From Glaciimonas soli (GTDB lineage Bacteria; Pseudomonadota; Gammaproteobacteria; Burkholderiales; Burkholderiaceae_D), in assembly GCF_009497155.1 (NCBI RefSeq), contig NZ_WINI01000001.1:310001-374000 (forward strand): a stretch of DNA of 64,000 nucleotides, written 5' to 3'. This document shows, in pieces, positions 40,646-50,958 of the stretch. The notes below the pieces were generated by a model that worked only from the letters and a program-made list of their open reading frames with translations, was not told the origin of the DNA and ran no database searches. The number at the start of each line of letters is the position of its first letter. Positions within the stretch are counted from its first letter, which is position 1. The position numbers and the translations under genes are program-made.

Positions 40646-41125
40646 TTATAGCTTCTTCTGCAGCATCATCGCCGTACCCGTTGTCGAACCCAGTTCGTAG
40701 CCAGCAAAACCAGTCGATTTATACAATTTTCGAGCGCGATGATTTCCTTCCAACACCTCTAAAGTAATCTTGCAGCAACCCAATCCGATCGCCACCTGTT
40801 CAACCTGAGCAATCAGTAATTTCGAAATCCCCTGACCTCGAAATTTCTCCGCAACAGCCAGGTCATGAATATTCAACAGCGGCTGGCATGCAAAAGTCGA
40901 AAAGCCCTCGATGCAAATCGCCACACCCGCTGGCGCGTCTTCAACAAAAGCCAGAACGACATGAACATCGTTTCTTTTACTGATCGCCGTGATGAGATTC
41001 TTTTTGACGAAGTCGCTAAGTTGCTGCCCACCTCCCATCTCATCCATAGCGTATTCATTTAAAAGTTCCACAATCGCGCCAGCATGGTGCGCATTAGAAA
41101 AATCTGCATTCACAATTTGAGTCAT
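40646..41125 (-). CDS. GNAT family N-acetyltransferase
   Basis: 159 residues, a single GNAT domain. The acetyl-CoA loop is EKFRGQGISKLLIAQVE (about 92-108), followed by the C-terminal pattern ITLEVLEGNHRARKLYKSTGFAGYE. Substrate unknown; small-molecule or protein N-acetylation. Flanked by a repeat pair on one side and divergent from the deaminase gene on the other. Confidence 0.88.
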   Translation of the reverse strand: MTQIVNADFSNAHHAGAIVELLNEYAMDEMGGGQQLSDFVKKNLITAISKRNDVHVVLAFVEDAPAGVAICIEGFSTFACQPLLNIHDLAVAEKFRGQGISKLLIAQVEQVAIGLGCCKITLEVLEGNHRARKLYKSTGFAGYELGSTTGTAMMLQKKL

Positions 41126-41390
41126 GTTCCTGATCCTGGGTAAATAGGTATTGAGAGACTTCGAGCGTTAATTTTACATCCCTCTCGCCCAAGTCTGATG
41201 CGTGCAAACGACGGCTCCATCTTTTTCTAGTGGCAGTTATCTGCACCGCTTGCGTGCTGGCATACGACTTGCTCATGCCGCAATATGACCGCACGCTCGT
41301 CATCATCTCCTCCAGAAAGCAAACTAAAGACAGGCAATAAATTAGCAAACAAGATAAAACCCATCGCAATTCTGTAAAATCCCGTATTAA

Positions 41391-42479
<1,089 letters not shown>

Positions 42480-42537
42480 GTAATTGCTCTCCGGCCATAT
42501 CTACATAACTGACACTACACATACCAATAAAATCCAC

Positions 42538-42686
42538 CCACCGTCATTCCCGCGAACGCGGGAATTCAGTTTGCGCAATGTAAAGCTACGTATTTCGAAA
42601 GAAGCATCAAATCCCAATAAGCGAGATTTATACCCGACCTGTTGCGCTAAACAACATGGATTCCCGCGAACGGGGAAACGACGGTG
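42538..42686. repeat. REPIN-like inverted pair of palindromic repeats (copy 2)
   Basis: Unit 42538-42568 has the CCACCGTC ends and CCCGCG/CGCGGG core; an inverted unit is at 42657-42686 (TGGATTCCCGCGAACGGGG, then ACGACGGTG). The spacer is about 88 nt. Located between the convergent deaminase and patatin genes. Confidence 0.8.
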
Positions 42687-42748
42687 TCATTTGCAAAATG
42701 ATTATTTAATATTGTTTATAAACAAAAAGACAATATCAAAACTGCAGG

Positions 42749-42786
42749 CAAAAAAAAGCCCGCAGACTTAAGTCGATGCGGGCTAA
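42749..42786 (-). terminator. Rho-independent terminator after the patatin lipoprotein gene
   Basis: AGCCCGCA (42757-42764) pairs with TGCGGGCT (42777-42784); on the minus strand eight T follow. It lies about 130 nt beyond the patatin stop; the spacer 42787-42912 shows nothing else recognisable. Confidence 0.85.
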
Positions 42787-42912
42787 ATCCAAACCTTAGG
42801 AGGTGTTGGAGGAGACAGGTAAGACTATATCGCGCTGCAACATATACGTCTGCTTTATTATTTGGATAACAGGTATACGCTAAACGTATACCTATTTCGA
42901 TAATTTGATATA

Positions 42913-44151
42913 TTACCTCGCCTGATTTGCGCCAAATTTTGCCTGTTGCTCTGCCGTCAACACAGGTGCAGGACGCGCATAAGGCGTGGTGAGCCGATCC
43001 CACGGCGTGGTGCTTTGTGCGCGTTCATAACCAAATTTTTCTAATCTTGTCATCCACTCACCATTAAACAAGTCGGACGCTCCAGGCTCACTGGCAAGCT
43101 CAGCCGGAATCGCGGTGTAGTGCATTTCCACTTTTAACCCAGGTACGTCTGCGGTCACGGCACGTGCAAGATTATCTAAACCTGACAGAAATTGAGGTTG
43201 CTGGGTAGAAAACATTAGGCTGTTGCCGCGTTGCCTGATTTTGCTGCTACTTGCGGGATCCATGATCTTTATAGGCCCATGGGTCCACACATTCATGATG
43301 ACCCAAAGACGTATCGTGACAGGCTTGCCATCTTTTAATGCGCCCAATGCGGTCAAACGTGCCGCCAATTTGCGATAGCCTTCAAAATCGAGCACCGCCA
43401 AGGTATTTGACACAACCCCGCCATCTGAATGGACGTGCCCATCCAGTACGATTGGGGGAAAGATGCCGGGAATAGCGCTACTCGCCAGCATCAATTGCTG
43501 CACCCGCTCTGCCCCATGTTCTTTGCGGCTCATTTCATGTTCAACATCCCAGATGCGGCCTGTACCAAGATCATCGTCAGTGGTGGAGATCACCAACTGC
43601 CGTCCATCATGGAAATTGGCGCGCAATTGCGCTTGCATATTGGCATCCAAAACCGTCTGTATCATGCTTTGATAACGCGTGGTGTTGACTACACCACCGG
43701 TACGACGCAACCAAAACAACCAATCGAAAGTGGGCGCAAAATCACTCGCCGCAGAACGATACAGGGTTGATGCAAGAGATAGTGCTTGCGGCGTTCCCAA
43801 CAAAGCAAATGGGGCTTGCAACGCGCCTGTACTCACACCTGTGACTAAATCAAAATGTGGCATAGGCTGGTCTTTGCGCTCTTCCCATCCGCGCAAAAAA
43901 CCTATTCCATAGGCGCCGTGTTGACCGCCGCCGGACAGTAACAAAATATCTAAAGTCTGATCCCCGCGCGTAACTGTTCGCTGCGCAAGGCGATCAACGA
44001 TAGTATCAATAGTGGTTTCGTAATTTTGGCGCTCGGCACCAGCATCGCTCTCCAGCTGAGCCAGTGTGGTAGGTGGCCGATCTATAGCCGCACAGCCCGA
44101 CAAAGACAATAGAAATAGTCCGAGCAATGCAGTGCATAAGTTGCGTCGCAT
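42913..44151 (-). CDS. Patatin-like phospholipase, lipoprotein
   Basis: 412 residues. Signal peptide with lipobox LSGC (Cys20): MRRNLCTALLGLFLLSLSGC, so it should be membrane anchored outside the cytoplasm. The patatin domain has LLLSGGGQHGAYGIGFLRG, nucleophile elbow GVSTGALQAP and the catalytic Asp in HSDGGVVSNTLAV. It is not close in sequence to the cytoplasmic patatin at 11113-12138. The upstream neighbour on the same strand is the autotransporter esterase, about 205 nt away with a repeat between. Substrate unknown, probably envelope lipid. Confidence 0.88.
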   Translation of the reverse strand: MRRNLCTALLGLFLLSLSGCAAIDRPPTTLAQLESDAGAERQNYETTIDTIVDRLAQRTVTRGDQTLDILLLSGGGQHGAYGIGFLRGWEERKDQPMPHFDLVTGVSTGALQAPFALLGTPQALSLASTLYRSAASDFAPTFDWLFWLRRTGGVVNTTRYQSMIQTVLDANMQAQLRANFHDGRQLVISTTDDDLGTGRIWDVEHEMSRKEHGAERVQQLMLASSAIPGIFPPIVLDGHVHSDGGVVSNTLAVLDFEGYRKLAARLTALGALKDGKPVTIRLWVIMNVWTHGPIKIMDPASSSKIRQRGNSLMFSTQQPQFLSGLDNLARAVTADVPGLKVEMHYTAIPAELASEPGASDLFNGEWMTRLEKFGYERAQSTTPWDRLTTPYARPAPVLTAEQQAKFGANQAR

Positions 44152-44198
44152 GATGAAAACCCTTCAAGTTGATCATGGTATGTGCGCCACAAATGCAC

Positions 44199-44270
44199 AC
44201 TCGCCGTTTTCGCAAAAGCGAAAGTCCCGCAGTTTACTTTGGGACTCCCGCTTACGCGGGAACGGCGAGT
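44199..44270. repeat. Palindromic repeat pair, variant family
   Basis: Outer arms ACTCGCCGTT (44199-44208) and AACGGCGAGT (44261-44270) pair perfectly. Inside each arm is a smaller hairpin (TTCGC..GCGAA and CCCGC..GCGGG) and an inner stem AGTCCC/GGGACT, so a cruciform with two side hairpins is possible. Between the autotransporter and patatin genes. Confidence 0.75.
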
Positions 44271-44357
44271 ATCTTAGCAACAGTTAGCAGTTATATGAAG
44301 AGCGAGAGTGAAATAGCATTAAATCCGCTTCTCAAGCACTACACTGCTCTCTCAACA

Positions 44358-46346
44358 TTAAAATGCTTTCTTCAACCCCAATTGGAACGAATTGATGGTG
44401 CTGCCACTAGCGTACTGCAAGTCATAAGCAGCATAGGCAGTAAAGTTCGCGCCTAACACGACATTTGCACCGATATCAAAACGCGTCGTGTTTTCTGCAC
44501 CCAGATAGGCTGGCAAACCGAAACTCCCCGCCATATCTGTCACGTGAGCACGAACGTCACGAACGCTGTTGTCATTCTCATGTTCCCATGCCAGTTTCGC
44601 AAATGGCATTACGGTATAACCGCCCAACTGCGTAGTGGTCGTCAATTGCGCACCTAAGCTAGAAACAAGCGAATGAAGCGTTTGCTTATCAAAATGCATC
44701 GAAGTACTATCGTTACCAATTTCATCGTAACCATCGACGCTGACATTTTGCCAAGTCAGGTTTGCAATCGGACTAGCTGTGAATGAACCGAGGTCGAAGT
44801 CATATTGCGTACCAACGCGGAATAATCCCTGAGAACCACCGGTGGTGCCGGTTTCGCTACGTTGATATGCGCCCAGCTGAATCAAGCGCGTCACATTGCT
44901 ATAGTCCAGATTACCTAACATACCGATAGCATTAATCGCCCATGGCCCTTGACGATATTGCGAGTACAAAGCAAACATCGCTTGATTGACTTTAAAGTTA
45001 CCGGTGTTGTTGCCAAAATCGGTTTTGTTTTGCAGGAAGCTGGCAGCACCACCAATCAGCCAGTTTTGCGTAATTGCATGATCAATCCCGGCAGTCAAGC
45101 TGTTGGCATTGCCATCCAGACCTTGCGTGTTGTCTGAGTGATCCAGACTTTGATGGCTATAGTTATACATCGCGTACGCGTCAGAATGACCCGGTGCCAA
45201 CACCGCGGCATTCAAGCGGTAGCGATTATCGATTGCTTGCGTCAAGGTTTGCGCACCTGCCAACGGCACCTCGGCTAACATGCTAATTTGCGACGGTGCC
45301 AACAATACCGATTCGGCGTATTGTGCCAACACTGCATGCGCTGCACCGGTAGGATGCACACCATCCGCAAATACATAGGTCAGATTGGCATTTGGCGCGA
45401 CCAATGTCGCACGCGTGCAATAGCCAGAATCAATGCTGGTAGTACCTGGAGTCACTGAAGTACATGCCGGGCTGGTCGCATTGGTAAAGCCATATCTGCC
45501 TGGATTGGCAATCACTTCATCGAGCAAAGAATAAGCATCCAGTGCCACGACATTACCGCCGAGTTTGCTGATGCCGGCATTCAGCGCTTGATTAAACGTA
45601 TACGCCTCACCGGTCCATAATTGCTGCAATAGAGCACCGCCCGCAGCTGCGTCAGGCGTGTTACCGATATTCGGTAGATTCACTACCATTACCGTGCCAG
45701 CGCCAGCGTGTTGCAGCTGGCCAAGCAGACCAACCACATTGACCGCCTCACCTGAGACCTGGGCCAAGATTGTTTGCACCGTTGCAGCCTGCGTTGCCGG
45801 ATTTAACAACCCACCAATATTTTGTTCTGTATAGGCGAACACATCATTCGCTCCGGCCCAGACGCTATACAAACCACGGCTATCCAATTTTCCATTATTA
45901 GCCGCGATGTAACCTTCAACCTGTTGCGTTGCAGTAGGCACAACGTCAGAGGTGTAACCTGCTTGCGTGCTGACGCGTGCTCCGCCTACCGCATAATCAG
46001 TACCGCCCAATGCCTGCACACCTGATGGCGTTAATACATAGGCTGGATTTGCAGTTAAGCCATTATCGCGCGCCAGAATTTGCGCCCAGACAGGGTCTGG
46101 ATTGGTTGTGTATGAAGCTTGCTGACCAACGCCTTTGAAAAAACCGCTATCCGTCAGCGAGTCTCCAAAAAATACCATTTGCGAAAAGTCACCTGCATAG
46201 GCATTCGTTGTGACACCCATGCTGACACAAGACGCTAAAGCTGATAAAAAGAGTAAATAGGTTGCGCGTGATTTCTGCGCAGATGGTTGGAAAACGGACG
46301 CCACTGAAGCGGCAGAGCGTAGTCGTTTGAATGAAAGTGGTAACAA
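44358..46346 (-). CDS. GDSL-family autotransporter esterase/lipase
   Basis: 662 residues, EstA-like. A signal peptide region (LLFLSALASCVSMGVTTNAYA, about 31-51) leads to a GDSL/SGNH passenger: block I FFGDSLTDSG with Ser63, block III GANDVFAY and block V DGVHPTGAAH (Asp and His). The C-terminal third (about 390-662) is a beta-barrel translocator with alternating hydrophobic strands, ending in the aromatic-terminal signature LKKAF. It should be displayed on the outer membrane and hydrolyse short- to medium-chain esters. Divergent from the exported hydrolase, with about 115 bp between starts. Confidence 0.92.
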   Translation of the reverse strand: MLPLSFKRLRSAASVASVFQPSAQKSRATYLLFLSALASCVSMGVTTNAYAGDFSQMVFFGDSLTDSGFFKGVGQQASYTTNPDPVWAQILARDNGLTANPAYVLTPSGVQALGGTDYAVGGARVSTQAGYTSDVVPTATQQVEGYIAANNGKLDSRGLYSVWAGANDVFAYTEQNIGGLLNPATQAATVQTILAQVSGEAVNVVGLLGQLQHAGAGTVMVVNLPNIGNTPDAAAGGALLQQLWTGEAYTFNQALNAGISKLGGNVVALDAYSLLDEVIANPGRYGFTNATSPACTSVTPGTTSIDSGYCTRATLVAPNANLTYVFADGVHPTGAAHAVLAQYAESVLLAPSQISMLAEVPLAGAQTLTQAIDNRYRLNAAVLAPGHSDAYAMYNYSHQSLDHSDNTQGLDGNANSLTAGIDHAITQNWLIGGAASFLQNKTDFGNNTGNFKVNQAMFALYSQYRQGPWAINAIGMLGNLDYSNVTRLIQLGAYQRSETGTTGGSQGLFRVGTQYDFDLGSFTASPIANLTWQNVSVDGYDEIGNDSTSMHFDKQTLHSLVSSLGAQLTTTTQLGGYTVMPFAKLAWEHENDNSVRDVRAHVTDMAGSFGLPAYLGAENTTRFDIGANVVLGANFTAYAAYDLQYASGSTINSFQLGLKKAF

Positions 46347-46461
46347 GCGTGTCTCCCAGATTTATAAGTATAGGATGATGAGTATAGCCAAATATTTCTG
46401 ACTAGTAACAGCATAGCTGCCAACATCGTCAACATCAATCACTCTCGACACAATTTAAAGA

Positions 46462-47667
46462 ATGCCGACTCTATTTTCCTTATATCGACTGACACTGTTG
46501 CTTTTCCTGTTGTTGGCAGCAGAAAGCGGACTAGCTGTTTCGGCCAATATCAACTGCGCGGTGCCTGCCACATCTGCCTGCTTTTTCGGCATTAATCTCG
46601 CTGATTCTCACTCAAATAATAGGCAAGGCGAACAGCAAGAACAACAAGATCGGCCGCAAAGCGGACAAACTAATCTTCTGCATTTTTACGCATCGCTGCC
46701 CTTCGACGCAAATACCCAAAATGATAGCGAGATCAACACCGTATTGATTGTGATGCATGGCCATCCACGCGATGCCAACCTATCCTTCAATGCGGCGCTC
46801 GCTGCGACTGTGCAAGCGCAGAAATTAGCCACAACGCTGGTAATTGCGCCATTATTCCAAGTCAGCGACCCAACAAAATGCCATACGGCGAACACGCCTC
46901 CGCCGGAAACAAATGATTTATTGTGGACCTGTACCAGCTGGATGAAGGGCGGTATCGCAAAAAATGCTGCGGTCGCAACATCGATCACTTCGTTTGCCGC
47001 CATGGATCAATTGGTGCGACGCATCACACAACGCTATCCCACCATCCGTACCGTAACAATCACCGGCTTTTCTGCTGGCGCGCAAATGGTGCAGCATTAC
47101 ATCGCATTTGCAAATTTAGCGGACCCAAGCTATAGCGTACGCTTTGTGGTCGCTGATCCCGGCAGCTGGCTGTATTTCGATGGAAATCGTCCTCAGCCAT
47201 TCATCGCGAATCAGGCGGTGCCATGGTCCGCGTGCGAACTTGAAGGAAAAACTGATTTCGGCAAATGCGATGTAAGAATCAGCTCAATAGCAACTTCAAC
47301 AACGGCACTTAATTGTCCTGCTTACAATCACTGGAAATATGGCACAGATCAAATACCGTCGCAATTGCTGCAACAGCGTAACGCCGAAGAAGCGCGTAAG
47401 GCCTATCAACAGGCCGATGTCACCATCATCGAAGCTGCGCTTGATAACAGCCAGGATAGGCGTGCGTTTTATAAAATTCTCGACAAATCATGTAGCGCCG
47501 AGCTACAAGGGCCCTACCGCTTACAACGCGGCTTGGCCTATGCCTTATATGATCAGGAAAAATTCCATGTGTCGCATCATAGAATGATGGATATAGTGCC
47601 CGACTGTGGGCACAATGTATCATGTGTGTTTTCATCGGAAATAGCCCGTAAGGCGCTCTTTCCATAG
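46462..47667 (+). CDS. Exported alpha/beta hydrolase of unknown substrate
   Basis: 401 residues, not a family I can name. A signal peptide (MPTLFSLYRLTLLLFLLLAA, cleavage near residue 26) is followed by a Gln/Asn-rich stretch at about 50-70. The core has the oxyanion motif HGHP (99-102), the nucleophile elbow TGFSAGAQM (Ser204) and a likely histidine in DCGHNVSCVF near the C-terminus. At least eight cysteines, paired loosely in sequence, suggest disulfides in the periplasm or outside. It is divergent from the autotransporter esterase and precedes the Lrp gene by 29 nt. Esterase or polyester-depolymerase-like activity is a guess from fold and location. Confidence 0.75.
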   Translation: MPTLFSLYRLTLLLFLLLAAESGLAVSANINCAVPATSACFFGINLADSHSNNRQGEQQEQQDRPQSGQTNLLHFYASLPFDANTQNDSEINTVLIVMHGHPRDANLSFNAALAATVQAQKLATTLVIAPLFQVSDPTKCHTANTPPPETNDLLWTCTSWMKGGIAKNAAVATSITSFAAMDQLVRRITQRYPTIRTVTITGFSAGAQMVQHYIAFANLADPSYSVRFVVADPGSWLYFDGNRPQPFIANQAVPWSACELEGKTDFGKCDVRISSIATSTTALNCPAYNHWKYGTDQIPSQLLQQRNAEEARKAYQQADVTIIEAALDNSQDRRAFYKILDKSCSAELQGPYRLQRGLAYALYDQEKFHVSHHRMMDIVPDCGHNVSCVFSSEIARKALFP

Positions 47668-47696
47668 CCCAATCGATTGCTCACACTGCCGCATTT

Positions 47697-48164
47697 ATGG
47701 ACAAAATAGACAAACAAATACTGGCAATTTTGCAAGAAGATGCTACCGTCGCCGTGGCAGATATAGCCGAGCGCGTAAATCTGTCATCCACGCCGTGCTG
47801 GCGTCGCATCCAAAAACTGGAAGAGGAAGGCTATTTATTACGCAGGGTCGCGCTACTGGACGCAGAAAAACTCAATGTAGGCGTCACCGTATTCGTGTCG
47901 ATCAAAACCAATCAACACAACGCTGCGTGGTATGAGCAGTTCAGCGCTACCGTGAAATTAATTCCAGAGGTGGTGGAGTTTTATAGGATGAGCGGCAATA
48001 TCGATTACTTGTTGCGTGTAGTCGTACCTAACATTGCCGCTTACGACAAGGTTTATCAGAAACTGACGCAAGCCAATGCGCTATTCGATGTCAACGCCAG
48101 CTTCGCGATGGAGCAAATCAAACACACCACCGCTTTACCACTGGATTACGCGGATATTCACTAG
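47697..48164 (+). CDS. Lrp/AsnC-family transcriptional regulator
   Basis: 155 residues. Winged helix-turn-helix at the N-terminus (MDKIDKQILAILQEDA, then VADIAERVNLSSTPCWRRIQKLEEEGYL) and a C-terminal RAM/ligand domain (MSGNIDYLLRVVVPNIAAY). Probably responds to an amino acid. It is convergent with the cystathionine beta-lyase gene, so a regulatory link is possible but not shown by layout. It follows the exported hydrolase gene closely. Confidence 0.92.
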   Translation: MDKIDKQILAILQEDATVAVADIAERVNLSSTPCWRRIQKLEEEGYLLRRVALLDAEKLNVGVTVFVSIKTNQHNAAWYEQFSATVKLIPEVVEFYRMSGNIDYLLRVVVPNIAAYDKVYQKLTQANALFDVNASFAMEQIKHTTALPLDYADIH

Positions 48165-48178
48165 CCCTAACGAACAAC

Positions 48179-48210
48179 AGGACCGGATACAGTATTCTGC
48201 ATCTGGTCCT
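48179..48210. other. Stem-loop between convergent lrp-like and metC genes
   Basis: Arms at 48179-48192 and 48197-48210 (AGGACCGGATACAG with CTGCATCTGGTCCT) pair with one wobble and one mismatch around a TATT loop. There is no T run, so I class it only as a 3'-end hairpin for the two converging transcripts. Confidence 0.5.
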
Positions 48211-48238
48211 ATTGCGCATGTGCCTGCCCGATTATTAA

Positions 48239-49495
48239 TTAAAGCGCACTTTCCATCCGCCTAAACGCACGTCCCATGTCGGACTTAAGATCATCCACAC
48301 TTTCAAGACCAACATGAATCCTGACTAAAGGATACTGATAAGTGTTTTTGGACGCTGTGCGAGTCGGCGGCTTATCAATTGGCAGCGCAAGACTTTCATA
48401 ACCACCCCACGATAAACCAATCCCAAACAACTCAAGACTATCAAAAAAGGCAGCAAGTGCCGGGCGGCCGACGGGCTTAAGTTCTATTGTGAACAAGCCG
48501 CTGGAACCAAGGAAATCGCGCTTCCATAGCTGATGTCCAGGATCGGATGGCAATGCAGGATGCAACACACGTTCTACCAATGGTTGGGTACGCAGATATT
48601 CTGCCAACTGAATGCCGCTATCCCAATGTTGACGGAGCCGCACTGCCATACTGCGCATACCACGCAGCGCAAGATAAATATCATCAGGGCCAGCCGTCTG
48701 ACCAAAATCATGTGCGCCCTGCTTCAATATCGGCCACGCACGTTGATTGGCACTGACAACACCCAACAACGCATCCGAATGACCCACGATATATTTGGTC
48801 GCGGCGTGAATAGAAACGTCAACTCCATGCTCAAACGATTTGAAATACAACGGCGTCGCCCAAGTGTTATCCATCAATACGAAAGCACCCACTTTGTGCG
48901 CCTCTTCCGCGATCGCAGGAATGTCCTGCACTTCAAACGTCCATGAACCAGGTGATTCAACAAACACCACGCGCGTATTCGGGCGTACTAACGTGCGAAT
49001 TTCACCGCCAATCAAAGGATCGAAAAACTCAACATCAACTCCCATGCGTCGCAAAACACGTTCTGCAAAAGTGCGCGTCGGGCCATAGGCGCTGTCTGTC
49101 ATCAACACATGATCGCCCGATTTGACGAATGCCATGATGCTGTGAGTACAAGCAGATAAACCGGAAGGAAACACCAATGCATCGTGGCCACCTTCTAAAG
49201 TCACGATCGCTTGCTCAAACGCACGCGTGGTCGGTGTCCCAAAGCGCCCGTACATCGCCATAGGATTATCAACCTGACGACCCGCTTCCCAGTCATCGAG
49301 ATTATTCGCCATGATGGTCGAACCTCTGAATACTGGCGTATTGACCATGCCGGAAAAACGTTCCGGATCACGCCCAGCATGGATAATTTGTGTGTCGATG
49401 TGATGCGGCTCCGCAGCTGAGCGCGATAATCCACATGCAATATTCTCCGATGGGGTGAGTTTCAATGGCAAAGGTGACGAAATAACGGATGACAT
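48239..49495 (-). CDS. metC: Cystathionine beta-lyase
   Basis: 418 residues. PLP enzyme of the Cys/Met family cleaving cystathionine to homocysteine, pyruvate and ammonia. The PLP-lysine is in IHAATKYIVGHSDALLG, with FVLMDNTWATPLYFKSFEHGVDV upstream of it and SLSWGGYESLALPIDK near the C-terminus, the motif set of MetC rather than MetB. About 35 N-terminal residues precede the usual family start (DTQIIHAGRDP); the ATG at 49495 lacks a strong site, so the true start could be further in. It differs clearly from the PLP enzyme at 13098-14345. Confidence 0.9.
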   Translation of the reverse strand: MSSVISSPLPLKLTPSENIACGLSRSAAEPHHIDTQIIHAGRDPERFSGMVNTPVFRGSTIMANNLDDWEAGRQVDNPMAMYGRFGTPTTRAFEQAIVTLEGGHDALVFPSGLSACTHSIMAFVKSGDHVLMTDSAYGPTRTFAERVLRRMGVDVEFFDPLIGGEIRTLVRPNTRVVFVESPGSWTFEVQDIPAIAEEAHKVGAFVLMDNTWATPLYFKSFEHGVDVSIHAATKYIVGHSDALLGVVSANQRAWPILKQGAHDFGQTAGPDDIYLALRGMRSMAVRLRQHWDSGIQLAEYLRTQPLVERVLHPALPSDPGHQLWKRDFLGSSGLFTIELKPVGRPALAAFFDSLELFGIGLSWGGYESLALPIDKPPTRTASKNTYQYPLVRIHVGLESVDDLKSDMGRAFRRMESAL

Positions 49496-49696
49496 GTTGT
49501 TTTCCAGAATGAGATGAAGTGAGATCAGATGTGCTCATTGTAAGATTGTCGCAGTGGAAAATTATCGTTATAAATCGTACAAAATGCCAAAAACAAGAAA
49601 TATTTTTCCCTTATTTCCATTTTTATTAGTTCCAACTTCCAATTAAATTATGAAAATTGGGAATTGATCGATATGATCGATATTTACATCAAGAAT
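49496..49696. other. Gene-free region upstream of metC
   Basis: AT-rich. It holds an inverted repeat CCAATT...AATTGG (49639-49660) and a tandem 9-mer GATCGATAT GATCGATAT beginning near 49666. The metC promoter should be here; neither element is assignable to a known regulator. Confidence 0.4.
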
Positions 49697-49737
49697 ATAA
49701 AAAGCCGCACCTCCTTAAAAGAAGTACGGCTTTTTTT
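49697..49737 (-). terminator. Terminator after xenA
   Basis: AGCCG (49703-49707) pairs with CGGCT (49727-49731), and the stem extends on the minus strand through two G-U pairs, followed by TTTTTATATT. It is about 95 nt beyond the xenA stop. The plus orientation pairs less well because of C-A mismatches. Confidence 0.7.
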
Positions 49738-49831
49738 ATCGCTCGTGGCGTTTAATGGAATATCCCTATATCTCGATTTCAAACTCAACGGAAACAGGGG
49801 CGCTACCATCGCGCATGACTCATAACACCTA

Positions 49832-50920
49832 TCAATAACGCTCAAGCCAATGCGCGTGTGAGACCGGTAAGGTCCACGCTGCCCGCTCGATGCCCAGCTC
49901 TTTAGCAGCAAAATAAGTCCAGTGCGGATTAGCCAGATGTGCCCTACCCACCATCACTACATCAAGTTGCTGGTCTTTAACCACCTGCTCAGCGATTGTC
50001 GGTGTACCGAAGCCCCAGGCCGATGACACCGGCACGTTCGCTTCCTTACGCACACGCTCTGTGATCGATCCCAAGAAAGCCGGTCCCCAAGGAATCGATG
50101 TTTCAGGAATGGTAAAACCTACACTGACGCTGATCATGTCCATACCGGCGGACTTAAACTGACGTATGAGGCCTATCGACTCTAACAGTGTTTGCTCATC
50201 GCGACCGTCGTACTCGATCACACCAAAACGCACTGTCAACGGTAAATGTTCAGGCCAGACTTCGCGTACCGCCTTCAACGTCTCCAACAGGAAACGACTG
50301 CGGTTTTCGACGCTACCGCCGTAGATGTCGTCACGTTGATTTGAATGCGCAGAAAAGAAACTTTGTGCCAGATAACCATGCGCAAAATGCAGCTCAAGCC
50401 ACTCGAAGCCGACTTCGTGCGCACGCCGAGCGGCGTCAACGAAGTTCTGACGCACGCGGGCAATATCATCCCGTGTCATCGAAGCAGGTTGCTTCGGCAA
50501 ACCGGCACCGTATGCGATCGCCGACGGTGCGATAGTCCCCCAGCCGCGTGCATCGTCCGCAGCGATATGGTCGTCGCCTTCCCAAGGTAGATTGGCACTG
50601 GCCTTGCGTCCAGCATGGCCGATTTGAATACCCGGCACTGAACCGGCCGCCTTGATCGCCTGTACCACTGGCGCAAACGCTACTGCCAAATTGTCATTCC
50701 AGATTCCTGCACAGCCCGGCGTGATACGTCCTTCAGCGGAAACGGCAGTCGCTTCAACAATCACCAATCCGGCACCGCCACGGGCCATGCTGGCGTAGTG
50801 TGACAGATGCCAGTCGTTAACCTGGCCATCGACGGCCATGTATTGACACATTGGCGGTACCGCGATGCGGTTGCGTAGTGTGACGTCTTTTAATTTGAAC
50901 GAATGGAATAAAGCAGACAT
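49832..50920 (-). CDS. xenA: NADPH:flavin oxidoreductase, XenA-type old yellow enzyme
   Basis: 362 residues, FMN-dependent TIM barrel of the OYE family. The N-terminal RNRIAVPPMCQYMAVDG carries the Cys and Tyr residues that mark the XenA/YqjM group. HAGRKASANLPWEGDDH, WLELHFAHGYLAQSFFSAHSN (substrate-binding histidines) and VSSAWGFGTPTIAE fit the family, and the C-terminus ends AHWLERY as in XenA. Reduces activated alkenes, nitro compounds and nitrate esters; natural substrates are reactive enones or quinones. AAAGG lies 5 nt before the ATG. A divergent ArsR-type regulator and a palindromic operator point to induction by electrophiles. Confidence 0.92.
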   Translation of the reverse strand: MSALFHSFKLKDVTLRNRIAVPPMCQYMAVDGQVNDWHLSHYASMARGGAGLVIVEATAVSAEGRITPGCAGIWNDNLAVAFAPVVQAIKAAGSVPGIQIGHAGRKASANLPWEGDDHIAADDARGWGTIAPSAIAYGAGLPKQPASMTRDDIARVRQNFVDAARRAHEVGFEWLELHFAHGYLAQSFFSAHSNQRDDIYGGSVENRSRFLLETLKAVREVWPEHLPLTVRFGVIEYDGRDEQTLLESIGLIRQFKSAGMDMISVSVGFTIPETSIPWGPAFLGSITERVRKEANVPVSSAWGFGTPTIAEQVVKDQQLDVVMVGRAHLANPHWTYFAAKELGIERAAWTLPVSHAHWLERY

Positions 50921-50958
50921 AAAGGCCTTTGATAAGTGAATGTAGTTTTGTTCGTTAT

